Shown here: in pieces, positions 1 to 6,765 of the stretch | Layout: each line of letters opens with the position of its first letter | Position numbering within the stretch: position 1 is the stretch's first letter | NCBI GenBank assembly: GCA_020848595.1 | Contig: JADLHV010000109.1 | Span: 1 to 8,411 of the forward strand | Source: Bacteroidia bacterium | GTDB taxonomy: Bacteria; Bacteroidota; Bacteroidia; NS11-12g; UBA955 | Direction: 5' to 3' | Length of the DNA stretch: 8,411 bases | Program-made: the position numbers and the translations under genes | Notes under the pieces: model-generated | Database searches by the model: none | Told to the model about the DNA's origin: nothing | The model's input: the letters and a program-made list of their open reading frames with translations, nothing else

Positions 1-3000
1 GGTACGCATTTAGTCGAATGTAACGATGGGATGTTGGCCTATTGTTATGGTATAGGGTTTTACGAATCATATCTGTATTTAGCTGGATTTAATTTACCGA
101 ATTTCGATTTAGATTTTAAAGATTCTGTATTGCAATACGATTGTCAAAATCAAAAAATCAATATGCAATTTAGAGCCATTAGTTCTAAGACTCTAAAATC
201 ATATACTTGGTATTTTGGTGATAATACATCTGGGACAGGTTCGCCGGTTACACATTTGTATGACACGCTCGGCATGTTAACGGTTAAGTTAGTTGGAGAA
301 GACTTTTCCGGTAAAAAAGATTCTGTTACCAAAAAAATCAAAGTAGATTGGCCTGTCTTCGATCCTGTTAGAAATAAAATTATTTGTGGTATAGATACCG
401 TGACATTTATTGAGAAAAATCCATTCTTTGATAATTTTAAATGGCAAGACAGTTCAACGAATAACTATTATAAAGCGTGGTCGAATAAAAACATTTGGGT
501 TTACGCCACCGACACCAGCGGATATTGTCAGTTTGTCGATTCTGGAGTTGTAAGTAAAATTGAAATCTTTAATAATATTTTTGTCGATTCAATAGACAAA
601 TGTCACGAAACCAATCTCTATAGATTCAAAGAAACTACCTCTGTTGTTGCCGACCAAATCTATCACCGAGCTTGGGTATTTCCTTTCACTACGGTATGGG
701 ACACATCCGACTTTACCATCAAATTCCCAATGCCGGGAAAATATAAAGTTTACTACGATATTTATACATTACAAGAAAACTGTAAAGCGCGTTATCCTAT
801 AGATGTTGTAGTACATCCTAATCCGCGTGCCTATACCAATCAATATGGCGATTTTTATTGTTCTGGCTCGGATGTATTCTTTAAAGATAGCTCACAAATT
901 GTAACAGGACATATTGATTCTGTTAAATGGATTTTCGACGATAATGTAATCCAAGTCAGTGATAGTTCTAAGACTTATAAGAAATTTCAATACAATCCAT
1001 CAAATGGAAATGTAACTCGAAATTTTTATCAGATTTCATATTCAGACCATCAGTGTACAGACACGGTTTACAGTGCTGTAAATATTTGGCCTAGTCCAGT
1101 TTCTGGTTTTTCGATTAGCACTCCAGACACCATTAAATGTTTGCCTGCTGCTAGATGGACATTCTCTAGTACAACAACTGCTTATTACGATAGTTTTACC
1201 TTGAATTGGGATGCTGGCAATGGCATTACTAGTAAGGCGAAAGACATGAAAAATATTCGGTACAACACGACTGGTATTTTTAAAGTGAAATTAGTTGCTA
1301 CGTCCGACCAATTTGGCTGTATCGATTCTACAATTAAATATGTAGAAGTATTAAAATTACCTGTTGCAGGAATATGGATTCCAGATACCATTCAATGTTT
1401 AAATAGTAATTTATTTTATGTTCAAGATACATCTGAAGGTAAATACTTGAAACAAAAATGGACTATAGATTCCTTAACCACCGATTCAGGAAAAGTGCTC
1501 GATTCATTACATTTCAATACCATTGGTATCCATAAAATTAAGTTAGAAGTCAGCAACAATTATGCATCATGTGTAGATATTACTGAAAGAAATGTTATGG
1601 TTACCGCTCCACCTTCGGCACAATTTATTTCCAATAAAGATACCCAATGCTTAAACGGCAATCAATTTATTTTCACTAATAACAGTACGTTTAATCAACC
1701 GTATAAGTCAAGTGAATGGTTCTATGAAAGCAGCAGTTCTTCGATTAGAGACACCAATTATACCCCTCCAAATTATGTAGCAATAGATACAGGGAATATT
1801 AAAATATCCTTGATTGTAGAAGACAATGAAAACTGCAAAGACACCGTAATAAAAAATATACGCATTGAGTCTCAAGTTAAAAGTCCAATTAGTATAAACG
1901 ATGATATACAGTGCCAAGATTCTAATAGATTTATATTTAAAACAGTAATAGGTCCTAATGAAACTCGCAAATGGAAAGTAGACAACCAAGTTGTTTCAAC
2001 AGGAGTAAAAGACAGTTTAGTTTTAGAAATCAATACCAGTGGACAACACAATGTAACCGTAGTGGGCATGAATGCTGCAGGTTGTAACGATAGTAATACA
2101 ATAAACTTTACAGTATTACCAATATTGAAAGCTGGATTTAAAATCAATAACGATACACAATGTTTGGATCAACAAGGATTTCAATTGAGTGATACTACGG
2201 TTGCCAATATTAATCAATGGACTTATATAATCAACGACACCTTGATTATTAACAATGCCAATACCGGTAGTTTCCAATTTGGTCAAGCTGGTCGATACAA
2301 AGCCCAACTCTTTATTGTAACCGATGAACAATGTATTGATACGGCAACAGCCTATTTAACGGTTCTAGACAATCCTTCAATTTCCATCATTGGAGATACA
2401 GTATGTTTCGGAGAGCTTGCAGCTATTAAGGGCATAGGTTCTAATATTAAAACTTGGAAATGGCAACTAGGAGATGGAGATTCTTCATCCTTACAAAACT
2501 TAAACCATTTGTATGCATCAATAGGCTCATACAACTTAACACTTAAGGTAAGTGATATTAACAATTGCAAAAATGAAGCAAGTGCAGTTGGAGCTGTTAT
2601 AATTAATCCATTGCCTGATGCTACATTTAATTTTGATGTTCAAGATTATGGTATCAATCAAGTGCGACTTAAATTTATTCCATTCAGTTTAAGTTATCCT
2701 AACTATTTATGGCTATTTCCAAATGGAGAAACCTCCAATTTAGACACACCTAGTTTTATCATACAAGATCTCTTTAAAGGAGAAACAAAATTGATAGTAA
2801 CTAATCAATATGGTTGTATCGATAGCAGTATCAATTATCAATATGTTTACCCTAACAATTTCAATGTTTATATTCCAAATGCAATCACTTTAAACAATGA
2901 CTTATTGAACGATCAATTTAAACCAATTGGAATAGGAGCAACTAAGTCTTACGAGATGCATATTTACAATCGTTGGGGAGAAGAAATATTTTACACAGAC

Positions 3001-3135
3001 AATAAAGACATAGCATGGGATGGTCGCTATCAGAACGAGTTTGTGATGCAAGACACCTATACGTATTATATTGAATTTACGTTTATAGATGGCAAAACCT
3101 ATCGCTTTAAAGGTACTTTAACAGTTTTGCGTTAA
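1..3135 (+). CDS. Giant PKD-repeat surface protein with type B T9SS C-terminal sorting domain, 5' partial
   Basis: The frame is open from base 1, so the gene starts upstream and the first ATG (base 31) is probably internal. The first 35 or so residues (GTHLVEC...AYCYGIGFYESYLYLAG) resemble the end of the IgGFc-binding N-terminal-like domain often found at the front of such Bacteroidota proteins. A canonical PKD module follows (about 115-354; WYFGDN, then HLYDTLG). Several Ig/PKD-like modules come next, including a second clear PKD core (KWQLGDGDSS...HLYASIGSY, about 2450-2580). The last 94 residues (2851-3132) match the gliding-motility-associated C-terminal domain: YIPNAITLNND..ND.F, then MHIYNRWGEEIF, WDGRY, and a basic end TLTVLR. 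By family knowledge this domain routes the protein through the type IX secretion system to the cell surface or medium. Adhesion is inferred; the ligand is unknown. The 3' neighbour is convergent. Confidence 0.9.
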   Translation, partial: GTHLVECNDGMLAYCYGIGFYESYLYLAGFNLPNFDLDFKDSVLQYDCQNQKINMQFRAISSKTLKSYTWYFGDNTSGTGSPVTHLYDTLGMLTVKLVGEDFSGKKDSVTKKIKVDWPVFDPVRNKIICGIDTVTFIEKNPFFDNFKWQDSSTNNYYKAWSNKNIWVYATDTSGYCQFVDSGVVSKIEIFNNIFVDSIDKCHETNLYRFKETTSVVADQIYHRAWVFPFTTVWDTSDFTIKFPMPGKYKVYYDIYTLQENCKARYPIDVVVHPNPRAYTNQYGDFYCSGSDVFFKDSSQIVTGHIDSVKWIFDDNVIQVSDSSKTYKKFQYNPSNGNVTRNFYQISYSDHQCTDTVYSAVNIWPSPVSGFSISTPDTIKCLPAARWTFSSTTTAYYDSFTLNWDAGNGITSKAKDMKNIRYNTTGIFKVKLVATSDQFGCIDSTIKYVEVLKLPVAGIWIPDTIQCLNSNLFYVQDTSEGKYLKQKWTIDSLTTDSGKVLDSLHFNTIGIHKIKLEVSNNYASCVDITERNVMVTAPPSAQFISNKDTQCLNGNQFIFTNNSTFNQPYKSSEWFYESSSSSIRDTNYTPPNYVAIDTGNIKISLIVEDNENCKDTVIKNIRIESQVKSPISINDDIQCQDSNRFIFKTVIGPNETRKWKVDNQVVSTGVKDSLVLEINTSGQHNVTVVGMNAAGCNDSNTINFTVLPILKAGFKINNDTQCLDQQGFQLSDTTVANINQWTYIINDTLIINNANTGSFQFGQAGRYKAQLFIVTDEQCIDTATAYLTVLDNPSISIIGDTVCFGELAAIKGIGSNIKTWKWQLGDGDSSSLQNLNHLYASIGSYNLTLKVSDINNCKNEASAVGAVIINPLPDATFNFDVQDYGINQVRLKFIPFSLSYPNYLWLFPNGETSNLDTPSFIIQDLFKGETKLIVTNQYGCIDSSINYQYVYPNNFNVYIPNAITLNNDLLNDQFKPIGIGATKSYEMHIYNRWGEEIFYTDNKDIAWDGRYQNEFVMQDTYTYYIEFTFIDGKTYRFKGTLTVLR
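1126..2568 (+). repeat. Tandem protein-level modules with paired cysteines in the surface protein
   Basis: Six successive modules of about 81-88 residues each open with a D-T/I-x-x-C signature, usually followed by LxxxxF. The opening cysteine codons are at 1138, 1396, 1648, 1912, 2161 and 2404. Each module closes with a second cysteine in an xCxD or similar motif, at 1318, 1570, 1834, 2083, 2332 and 2566, about 54-62 residues later. The DNA itself is well diverged, so this is an old protein duplication, not a recent DNA repeat. The fixed pairing suggests one disulfide per Ig/PKD-like fold, which is inference. Such modules are common in Bacteroidota cell-surface proteins. Confidence 0.75.
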
Positions 3136-3137
3136 AA

Positions 3138-3746
3138 TTAAGATCTAAATCGAGGTACACTCAAATGGTATTTAACCGAAACAAATCTAATCGCTACAAT
3201 TGTTAGAGCAGATAGAATTAGATTAAGGCGAAGATTAATTTGAAAATAATCTAAACAAACATATAATAAAGCTCCGGCTATGCAGGCTGTGGCATAAATT
3301 TCCTTTCTAAATAAGACAGGCACCTCATTCGTTAAGGTATCTCTCAACACACCGCCCATAACAGCCGAGAACATCCCTAAAACAGAAGCCACTAAAGGAT
3401 TAACGCCAAATTGCAAAGCCTTTTGCGTACCAATTATTGTAAACATAGCGATTGCAAAAGTTTCTAGGATAAAAATATTCTTCTTGAACTTTTGGAATAT
3501 ATTATACAATAGAGCAGATAAAACAACACCTATAAAAACGGCAATTAATACATTGACATCTCCAATCCAAGAAAGCGGATAAGCACCTAAAAGAATATCC
3601 CTCACCGAACCTCCACCGATAGCAGTAATAAATCCAAGGAACGTTACTCCAAACCAATCCGAATTACTTTTATTATTCGCTTGAATTGCCCCAGTAGAGG
3701 CAAACAAAGCCGTACCACATAATTCGAATACATATTGTAAATTCAT
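3138..3746 (-). CDS. TRIC-type (UPF0126) seven-helix membrane protein
   Basis: This 202-residue protein has the two-fold internal repeat of the UPF0126/TRIC family. The first half carries GGGSVRDILLG (residues 44-54) after an N-terminal FELCGTALFASTGA helix. The second half carries the matching GGVLRDTLTNEVP (residues 131-143) after LGMFSAVMGG. About seven hydrophobic helices fill the length, as is usual for the family. Relatives are homotrimeric monovalent-cation (K+) channels of the inner membrane; for this protein that role comes from family knowledge only. I start at ATG 3746 (MNLQYVFELCG), not at the in-frame TTG 3764, because family members begin just before this helix and the TTG lies inside a good promoter -7 site. 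The gene ends two bases from the stop of the convergent surface-protein gene and lies on the same strand as the barrel gene behind it, 128 bases away. Confidence 0.9.
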   Translation of the reverse strand: MNLQYVFELCGTALFASTGAIQANNKSNSDWFGVTFLGFITAIGGGSVRDILLGAYPLSWIGDVNVLIAVFIGVVLSALLYNIFQKFKKNIFILETFAIAMFTIIGTQKALQFGVNPLVASVLGMFSAVMGGVLRDTLTNEVPVLFRKEIYATACIAGALLYVCLDYFQINLRLNLILSALTIVAIRFVSVKYHLSVPRFRS

Positions 3747-3761
3747 TTTTAAAAATAAGCA

Positions 3762-3792
3762 CAAAGTAATTTAAAAATATTAACACTGTCAA
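3762..3792 (-). promoter_or_regulatory. Bacteroidota-type promoter for the TRIC-family gene
   Basis: Read on the minus strand there is a TTG (3792-3790, within ATTGACA), 20 bases, then TTACTTTG (3769-3762), one mismatch from the Bacteroidota -7 consensus TAnnTTTG. Transcription would begin about ten bases before ATG 3746, leaving a very short leader. This implies that the gene can be transcribed independently of the barrel gene upstream. Called from the motif only. Confidence 0.4.
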
Positions 3793-3860
3793 TTTAATAA
3801 TTCAACCCTACTAGGTATTGAAATATTTGACTCCAATCGAATAGCTAAATAAATAGAAAT

Positions 3861-3893
3861 AAAAAAAACAAAGCTTAAAATAAAGCGTAGCTT
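3861..3893 (-). terminator. Weak terminator candidate after the barrel gene
   Basis: Transcribed on the minus strand, AAGCT (3893-3889) can pair with AGCTT (3875-3871) across a 13-base loop, and eight T's follow at 3868-3861. The stem is only five base pairs, AT-rich, and overlaps the last codons and stop of the barrel gene. The T-run is the best part of the evidence. Confidence 0.22.
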
Positions 3894-5422
3894 AAACGAG
3901 CGGTAAATCCAATCCCTAGATTTAAAGAATTATATTGTGTTGTATTTCTATCTAAATTGACAGAATTAAGCACATAATTAGATTGACGTTGACCTACAAA
4001 AGAACTATAAGTAGCACCAATGCTATAAAACCATCTAGCATTCATAAATTTAAAATAATTTGCACCAACATTTAAAAACCCTGTTATTTCTTTTGCTTTT
4101 GGATCTATAAAACTAGTATTCTCTTGTTTAAACATATTTTGAGCATTGACACTTACACCAGAAAAGAATTGAAAAAAAGTACGCGTATTAGGTTGGAATA
4201 AAAAACTATAATTGGCTTGGAGATTGGCTTGTAAAATTTGACTTTTAGTTTCACTGTCATTGGTTTGAGGCGTATTACTAGTAGTAGAATAAACAGAACG
4301 AGAAATTAAATTTTCTATTAAATAATAAGCAGATGCTTTAAAATCCCAAGCTACTTGAACTTTCAAACTTTTTTGAGTTGATTTAGAATATTCTACAACT
4401 AATCCATTTTTCAATCTTAAAAAATCATTTTTAGAAAACATTCCAGAATTTCCTGGAGTTTCAATTAAGTTTTTATCTCTATTTACATTAATAGATTCGT
4501 CAACATAATAGGTCCAACGACGGCCCGAATAGCGTTGAAACCTCGTTGCATATAACCAATTATCATATAAAGTTGTAAAATACCTACTTGAATTTAAGCT
4601 TTCCACACCATTGGTTTTTAATACACTATCGAGCATTTCTAATTGGTCGATGAGCTTAAAACGAAAATCTATAAAACGGGTATTTCTTATTCTTGTGATA
4701 CCTTTAGCTATATTTTCTAATTGAGCAGCGCTAACCTCTCCTATTCCAGCGTTTTTCTTTAAATCTAAGATAAGAAATTGCGTCATGATAGGATCCGATA
4801 CATATTCCAATCGACCTTTACCAGCACCAATATTTAGATTTAACGTATTAAAAAGAAAAGAAGCATTTCTAGAATACAAATCCCATTGGCCAACAGTATC
4901 TTCAAATTTGCTTTTTACCGGCATATTGTTCCATTGAGATTGAGCAGTTACGCCATATAATTTAAACGAATTAGAAGGAGAATAGTCCCTATTAATTAAA
5001 TTAACATTTACGATTCCTTGAATATTGGTACTTCTATAGTTTTGATGTAGTTGTTCAACTGAATTCCCATTATTGTAGTAGCGACTTTGATTTTGAAGTA
5101 AAAAATTATAATTAAAATTCGCATCAAAAGTTAATAGTTGCTGTAATTTTTGAGTATTGATATTTTGAAAATACGATAATTGAAAATTCCCTATAGAACT
5201 AAAATTAGGCTTACTATATTTTAATGTCGTAGTTGGAGAATATGGTGAAATATCTGTACTTTTATCTTTAAATAGATTCCCATTTCCACTTAAATCATAA
5301 TACGTACTTAATCCTTTAAATTTCTGAAAACGGTATTGATACTGATTGAAGTTAAAATCTTGAGCAGATAAATGTAAAGACCCCAAAAAGAAGCCAACAA
5401 ATAGAAATTGAAGGTTTTTCAT
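3875..5422 (-). CDS. Putative outer-membrane beta-barrel protein of unknown function
   Basis: This 515-residue protein starts with a clear signal peptide (MKNLQFLFVGFFLGSLHLSA, likely cut before QDF). The mature part is rich in Tyr, Phe, Asn and Gln, with alternating-hydrophobicity stretches such as LTFDANFNYNFLL, GIVNVNL, LQANLQANYSFLF and LNLGIGFTARLSYALF. It ends in phenylalanine, typical of outer-membrane barrels. Between strands sits a distinct segment: a GKGRLEYVSDP motif (residues 201-211), then about 65 residues that look helical (TQFLILDLKKN...IRNTRFIDFRFKLIDQLEMLDSVLKT). I recall a similar GxGRxE-plus-helices arrangement in uncharacterised Bacteroidota barrel proteins, but cannot verify this here. 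The helical part may be a periplasmic plug or partner-binding domain. No catalytic motif is seen. The gene is divergent from the exported protein gene at 5557. Start ATG 5422 is fixed by the signal peptide; no Shine-Dalgarno is visible. Confidence 0.7.
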   Translation of the reverse strand: MKNLQFLFVGFFLGSLHLSAQDFNFNQYQYRFQKFKGLSTYYDLSGNGNLFKDKSTDISPYSPTTTLKYSKPNFSSIGNFQLSYFQNINTQKLQQLLTFDANFNYNFLLQNQSRYYNNGNSVEQLHQNYRSTNIQGIVNVNLINRDYSPSNSFKLYGVTAQSQWNNMPVKSKFEDTVGQWDLYSRNASFLFNTLNLNIGAGKGRLEYVSDPIMTQFLILDLKKNAGIGEVSAAQLENIAKGITRIRNTRFIDFRFKLIDQLEMLDSVLKTNGVESLNSSRYFTTLYDNWLYATRFQRYSGRRWTYYVDESINVNRDKNLIETPGNSGMFSKNDFLRLKNGLVVEYSKSTQKSLKVQVAWDFKASAYYLIENLISRSVYSTTSNTPQTNDSETKSQILQANLQANYSFLFQPNTRTFFQFFSGVSVNAQNMFKQENTSFIDPKAKEITGFLNVGANYFKFMNARWFYSIGATYSSFVGQRQSNYVLNSVNLDRNTTQYNSLNLGIGFTARLSYALF

Positions 5423-5498
5423 TTAGATTTTATATAGTTTATAGAATTAAACAAAGGCAATATATTCAAATTAAATAAGATTCACAAAATGGCTTTAC

Positions 5499-5512
5499 CA
5501 AAACAGGTTTTG
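5499..5512. promoter_or_regulatory. Perfect palindrome in the divergent intergenic region
   Basis: CAAAAC-AG-GTTTTG is a perfect 6+6 inverted repeat with a two-base centre, in the 134-base gap between the divergent starts at 5422 and 5557. Its position would suit a dimeric regulator acting on one or both genes. No regulator gene is next to it, and AT-rich DNA gives such short palindromes by chance, so the role is inference. Confidence 0.25.
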
Positions 5513-5536
5513 AATTTATCATTTGAATTTTGAATA

Positions 5537-5544
5537 CAAATGTA
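5537..5544 (-). promoter_or_regulatory. Candidate -7 promoter element for the barrel gene
   Basis: TACATTTG on the minus strand is an exact match to TAnnTTTG. It lies 115 bases before ATG 5422, giving a long leader that would include the palindrome at 5499-5512. No TTG stands at the normal distance; the nearest is 28 bases upstream, so the call is weak. No convincing plus-strand promoter for the 5557 gene was found in the same gap. Confidence 0.22.
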
Positions 5545-5556
5545 TAATATTGAAAT

Positions 5557-6582
5557 ATGAAAAGACTAATAACAAAACATTGCATTTTCCTTTTCGCATT
5601 AATTTCTACCCTATCGGTTACAGCGCAAAAAAATATTGACTATCCGAATTCAAATCAATTTGAGACCTATTTAAAGCAAAGGAGTGAAAATATACAAAAG
5701 CTTATTTATGAAAAAATACTCAAAGGCGAATTTACATTATACAAGACCGACTCCATACAATCTACCTATACCTTAAGTGAGCTAAAATCACGGAGCAATT
5801 ATGCTGATAATAAAGGCAAAGTGCGCGAATTTAGTCCAAGTGACCTAAAAGGCATTTGGTTTTTAAAATCCTATTTAGGCAAATTTAATGACATAAAAGA
5901 GACCACAGAAATGAAGGCCATGGCATTAATATTCCAGCCTGAATTTATGGGCATCAAGGCGAATTTGATACCATTAGTATGGTTAAGCGAGAAAGAACTC
6001 AAATTAAAATTAACAGAAAACGATTACAGATTTTTAAGTTTACTATACAATTTTGGTTCAAACAGTTCTAGCAATTTTGTGATAGATGAAGAAATAGAAG
6101 AACCCTACTTTTATAACCTTTACGAGCGCCTATCATTTGTAAAAGTAGATTCGATCTTAACAAGAAGGATCACACGCACAACGGTTACCAATTATTGTTT
6201 CATGATGGCCCTAAGTATGCATATAGCGCCAATGAATCCGGACAACTTTTGGGTACAAGACATACTCAACAAACGCCGAATACCCTTAACAGAAGTAGGC
6301 AATACATTTTACACTAATGTTCCAGTATTTATAAGTACAGATCCCAATGACCCAACAATTGGCTACGACTCATCTTATAACGCCCCAATATTTATCACCC
6401 ATTTCAACAGTGCATTCTTTGACAGCAAGACAGGTCACATTATACATTTCACCTACAAAAACTTCTACGGTTCGGCAAAAGTAGAATTAGAAATACCCAG
6501 GCAAAACTTCACACAATTCGAACCCTCCGAAATATCGCTTTGGTTGATAGAGGATTATTATAGGACGATAAGTGTGGAGTGA
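5557..6582 (+). CDS. Exported protein of unknown function, possibly GldN-like
   Basis: This 341-residue protein has a signal peptide (residues 1-24, ending SVTAQ) and no other membrane segment or lipobox, so it is probably periplasmic or exported. I do not recognise it with certainty. Residues 46-80 (NIQKLIYEKILKGEFTLYKTDS...YTLSELKSRS) followed by DLKGIWFLKSY (97-107) and IPLVWLSEKEL (138-148) recall the layout of the T9SS protein GldN: an N-terminal part with a G-x-x-x-x-Y-x-x-D stretch, then a Trp-containing strand and a PLFWxxYP-like strand. The likeness is loose and the remainder (residues 190-341), with HFNSAFFDSKTG and NFYGSAKVELEIP, does not extend it. Start ATG 5557 is set by the signal peptide and no Shine-Dalgarno is present. 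The gene is divergent from the barrel gene, and a GC-rich hairpin follows 11 bases after the stop. Confidence 0.6.
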   Translation: MKRLITKHCIFLFALISTLSVTAQKNIDYPNSNQFETYLKQRSENIQKLIYEKILKGEFTLYKTDSIQSTYTLSELKSRSNYADNKGKVREFSPSDLKGIWFLKSYLGKFNDIKETTEMKAMALIFQPEFMGIKANLIPLVWLSEKELKLKLTENDYRFLSLLYNFGSNSSSNFVIDEEIEEPYFYNLYERLSFVKVDSILTRRITRTTVTNYCFMMALSMHIAPMNPDNFWVQDILNKRRIPLTEVGNTFYTNVPVFISTDPNDPTIGYDSSYNAPIFITHFNSAFFDSKTGHIIHFTYKNFYGSAKVELEIPRQNFTQFEPSEISLWLIEDYYRTISVE

Positions 6583-6593
6583 GGGATGAGATA

Positions 6594-6606
6594 GTCCCGA
6601 AGGGAC
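6594..6606. terminator. GC-rich hairpin GTCCC-GAA-GGGAC after the exported-protein gene
   Basis: A perfect five-base-pair stem with a three-base loop begins 11 bases after the stop at 6582. It could stop or protect the 3' end of that transcript. There is no T-run after it on the plus strand (GGTTAAAAAC), so it is not a standard intrinsic terminator. GGGA at 6583-6586 can pair with the left arm TCCC (6595-6598) as an alternative fold. Short palindromes of this kind are often interspersed in bacterial intergenic DNA, so it may instead be a copy of a genome repeat. Confidence 0.35.
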
Positions 6607-6632
6607 GGTTAAAAACAATGCCAAAATTGTCT

Positions 6633-6640
6633 TAAGTTTG
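6633..6640 (+). promoter_or_regulatory. Candidate -7 promoter element for the integrase
   Basis: TAAGTTTG matches the Bacteroidota TAnnTTTG consensus exactly. TTA at 6609-6611 stands 21 bases upstream, near the expected -33 place but one base from TTG. A start here would give a leader of about 120 bases before ATG 6766, containing an inverted repeat (TTGCT 6649-6653 with AGCAA 6667-6671) and the twin TCCCCCAAT repeat. Confidence 0.28.
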
Positions 6641-6736
6641 CCGAATGTTTGCTGAAAGCTTTTGATAGCAAGCAACTTATAAAACAATGTTAAATTCAAC
6701 TAAAAACTTCAATAACGACCAAATAACCCAAAACCT

Positions 6737-6757
6737 TCCCCCAATATGTCCCCCAAT
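6737..6757 (+). repeat. Direct repeat TCCCCCAAT x2 in front of the integrase
   Basis: TCCCCCAAT occurs at 6737-6745 and again at 6749-6757, a 12-base period with the second copy ending eight bases before the integrase ATG. Runs of five C's stand out in this AT-rich DNA. About one helical turn of spacing would place both copies on the same face, as for integrase arm-type sites or an autoregulatory operator. The function is inference; the repeat is seen directly. Confidence 0.5.
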
Positions 6758-6765
6758 TTTACACA

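Noticed and set aside
31..33. ATG 31 as the start of the surface protein
   Set aside because: The frame is open to base 1 and the residues before ATG 31 fit the same domain; no signal peptide follows the ATG.
1126..2568. Recent DNA-level tandem repeat or CRISPR-like array
   Set aside because: The similarity is at protein level only; the DNA of the modules has diverged and no short exact repeats with spacers are present.
150..2570. Minus-strand open frames opposite the surface protein (150-341, 1185-1391, 1708-1989, 1872-2147, 2116-2331, 2352-2570)
   Set aside because: They are short, overlap each other or lie fully antisense to a well-supported gene, and show no domain or signal.
5543..5548. 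TATAAT as a sigma-70 -10 box for the gene at 5557
   Set aside because: It lies eight bases before the ATG, would give an almost leaderless transcript, and has no well-spaced -35; Bacteroidota promoters also use a different consensus.
6487..6699. Minus-strand 70-residue open frame
   Set aside because: It overlaps the end of the exported-protein gene and the hairpin, and its protein has no recognisable feature.
6746..6748. ATG 6746 as an upstream integrase start
   Set aside because: It is 20 bases from ATG 6766 and so out of frame.
6583..6765. tRNA gene or tRNA 3' end as the integrase attachment site
   Set aside because: No cloverleaf, T-loop motif or CCA end is seen in this gap on either strand.
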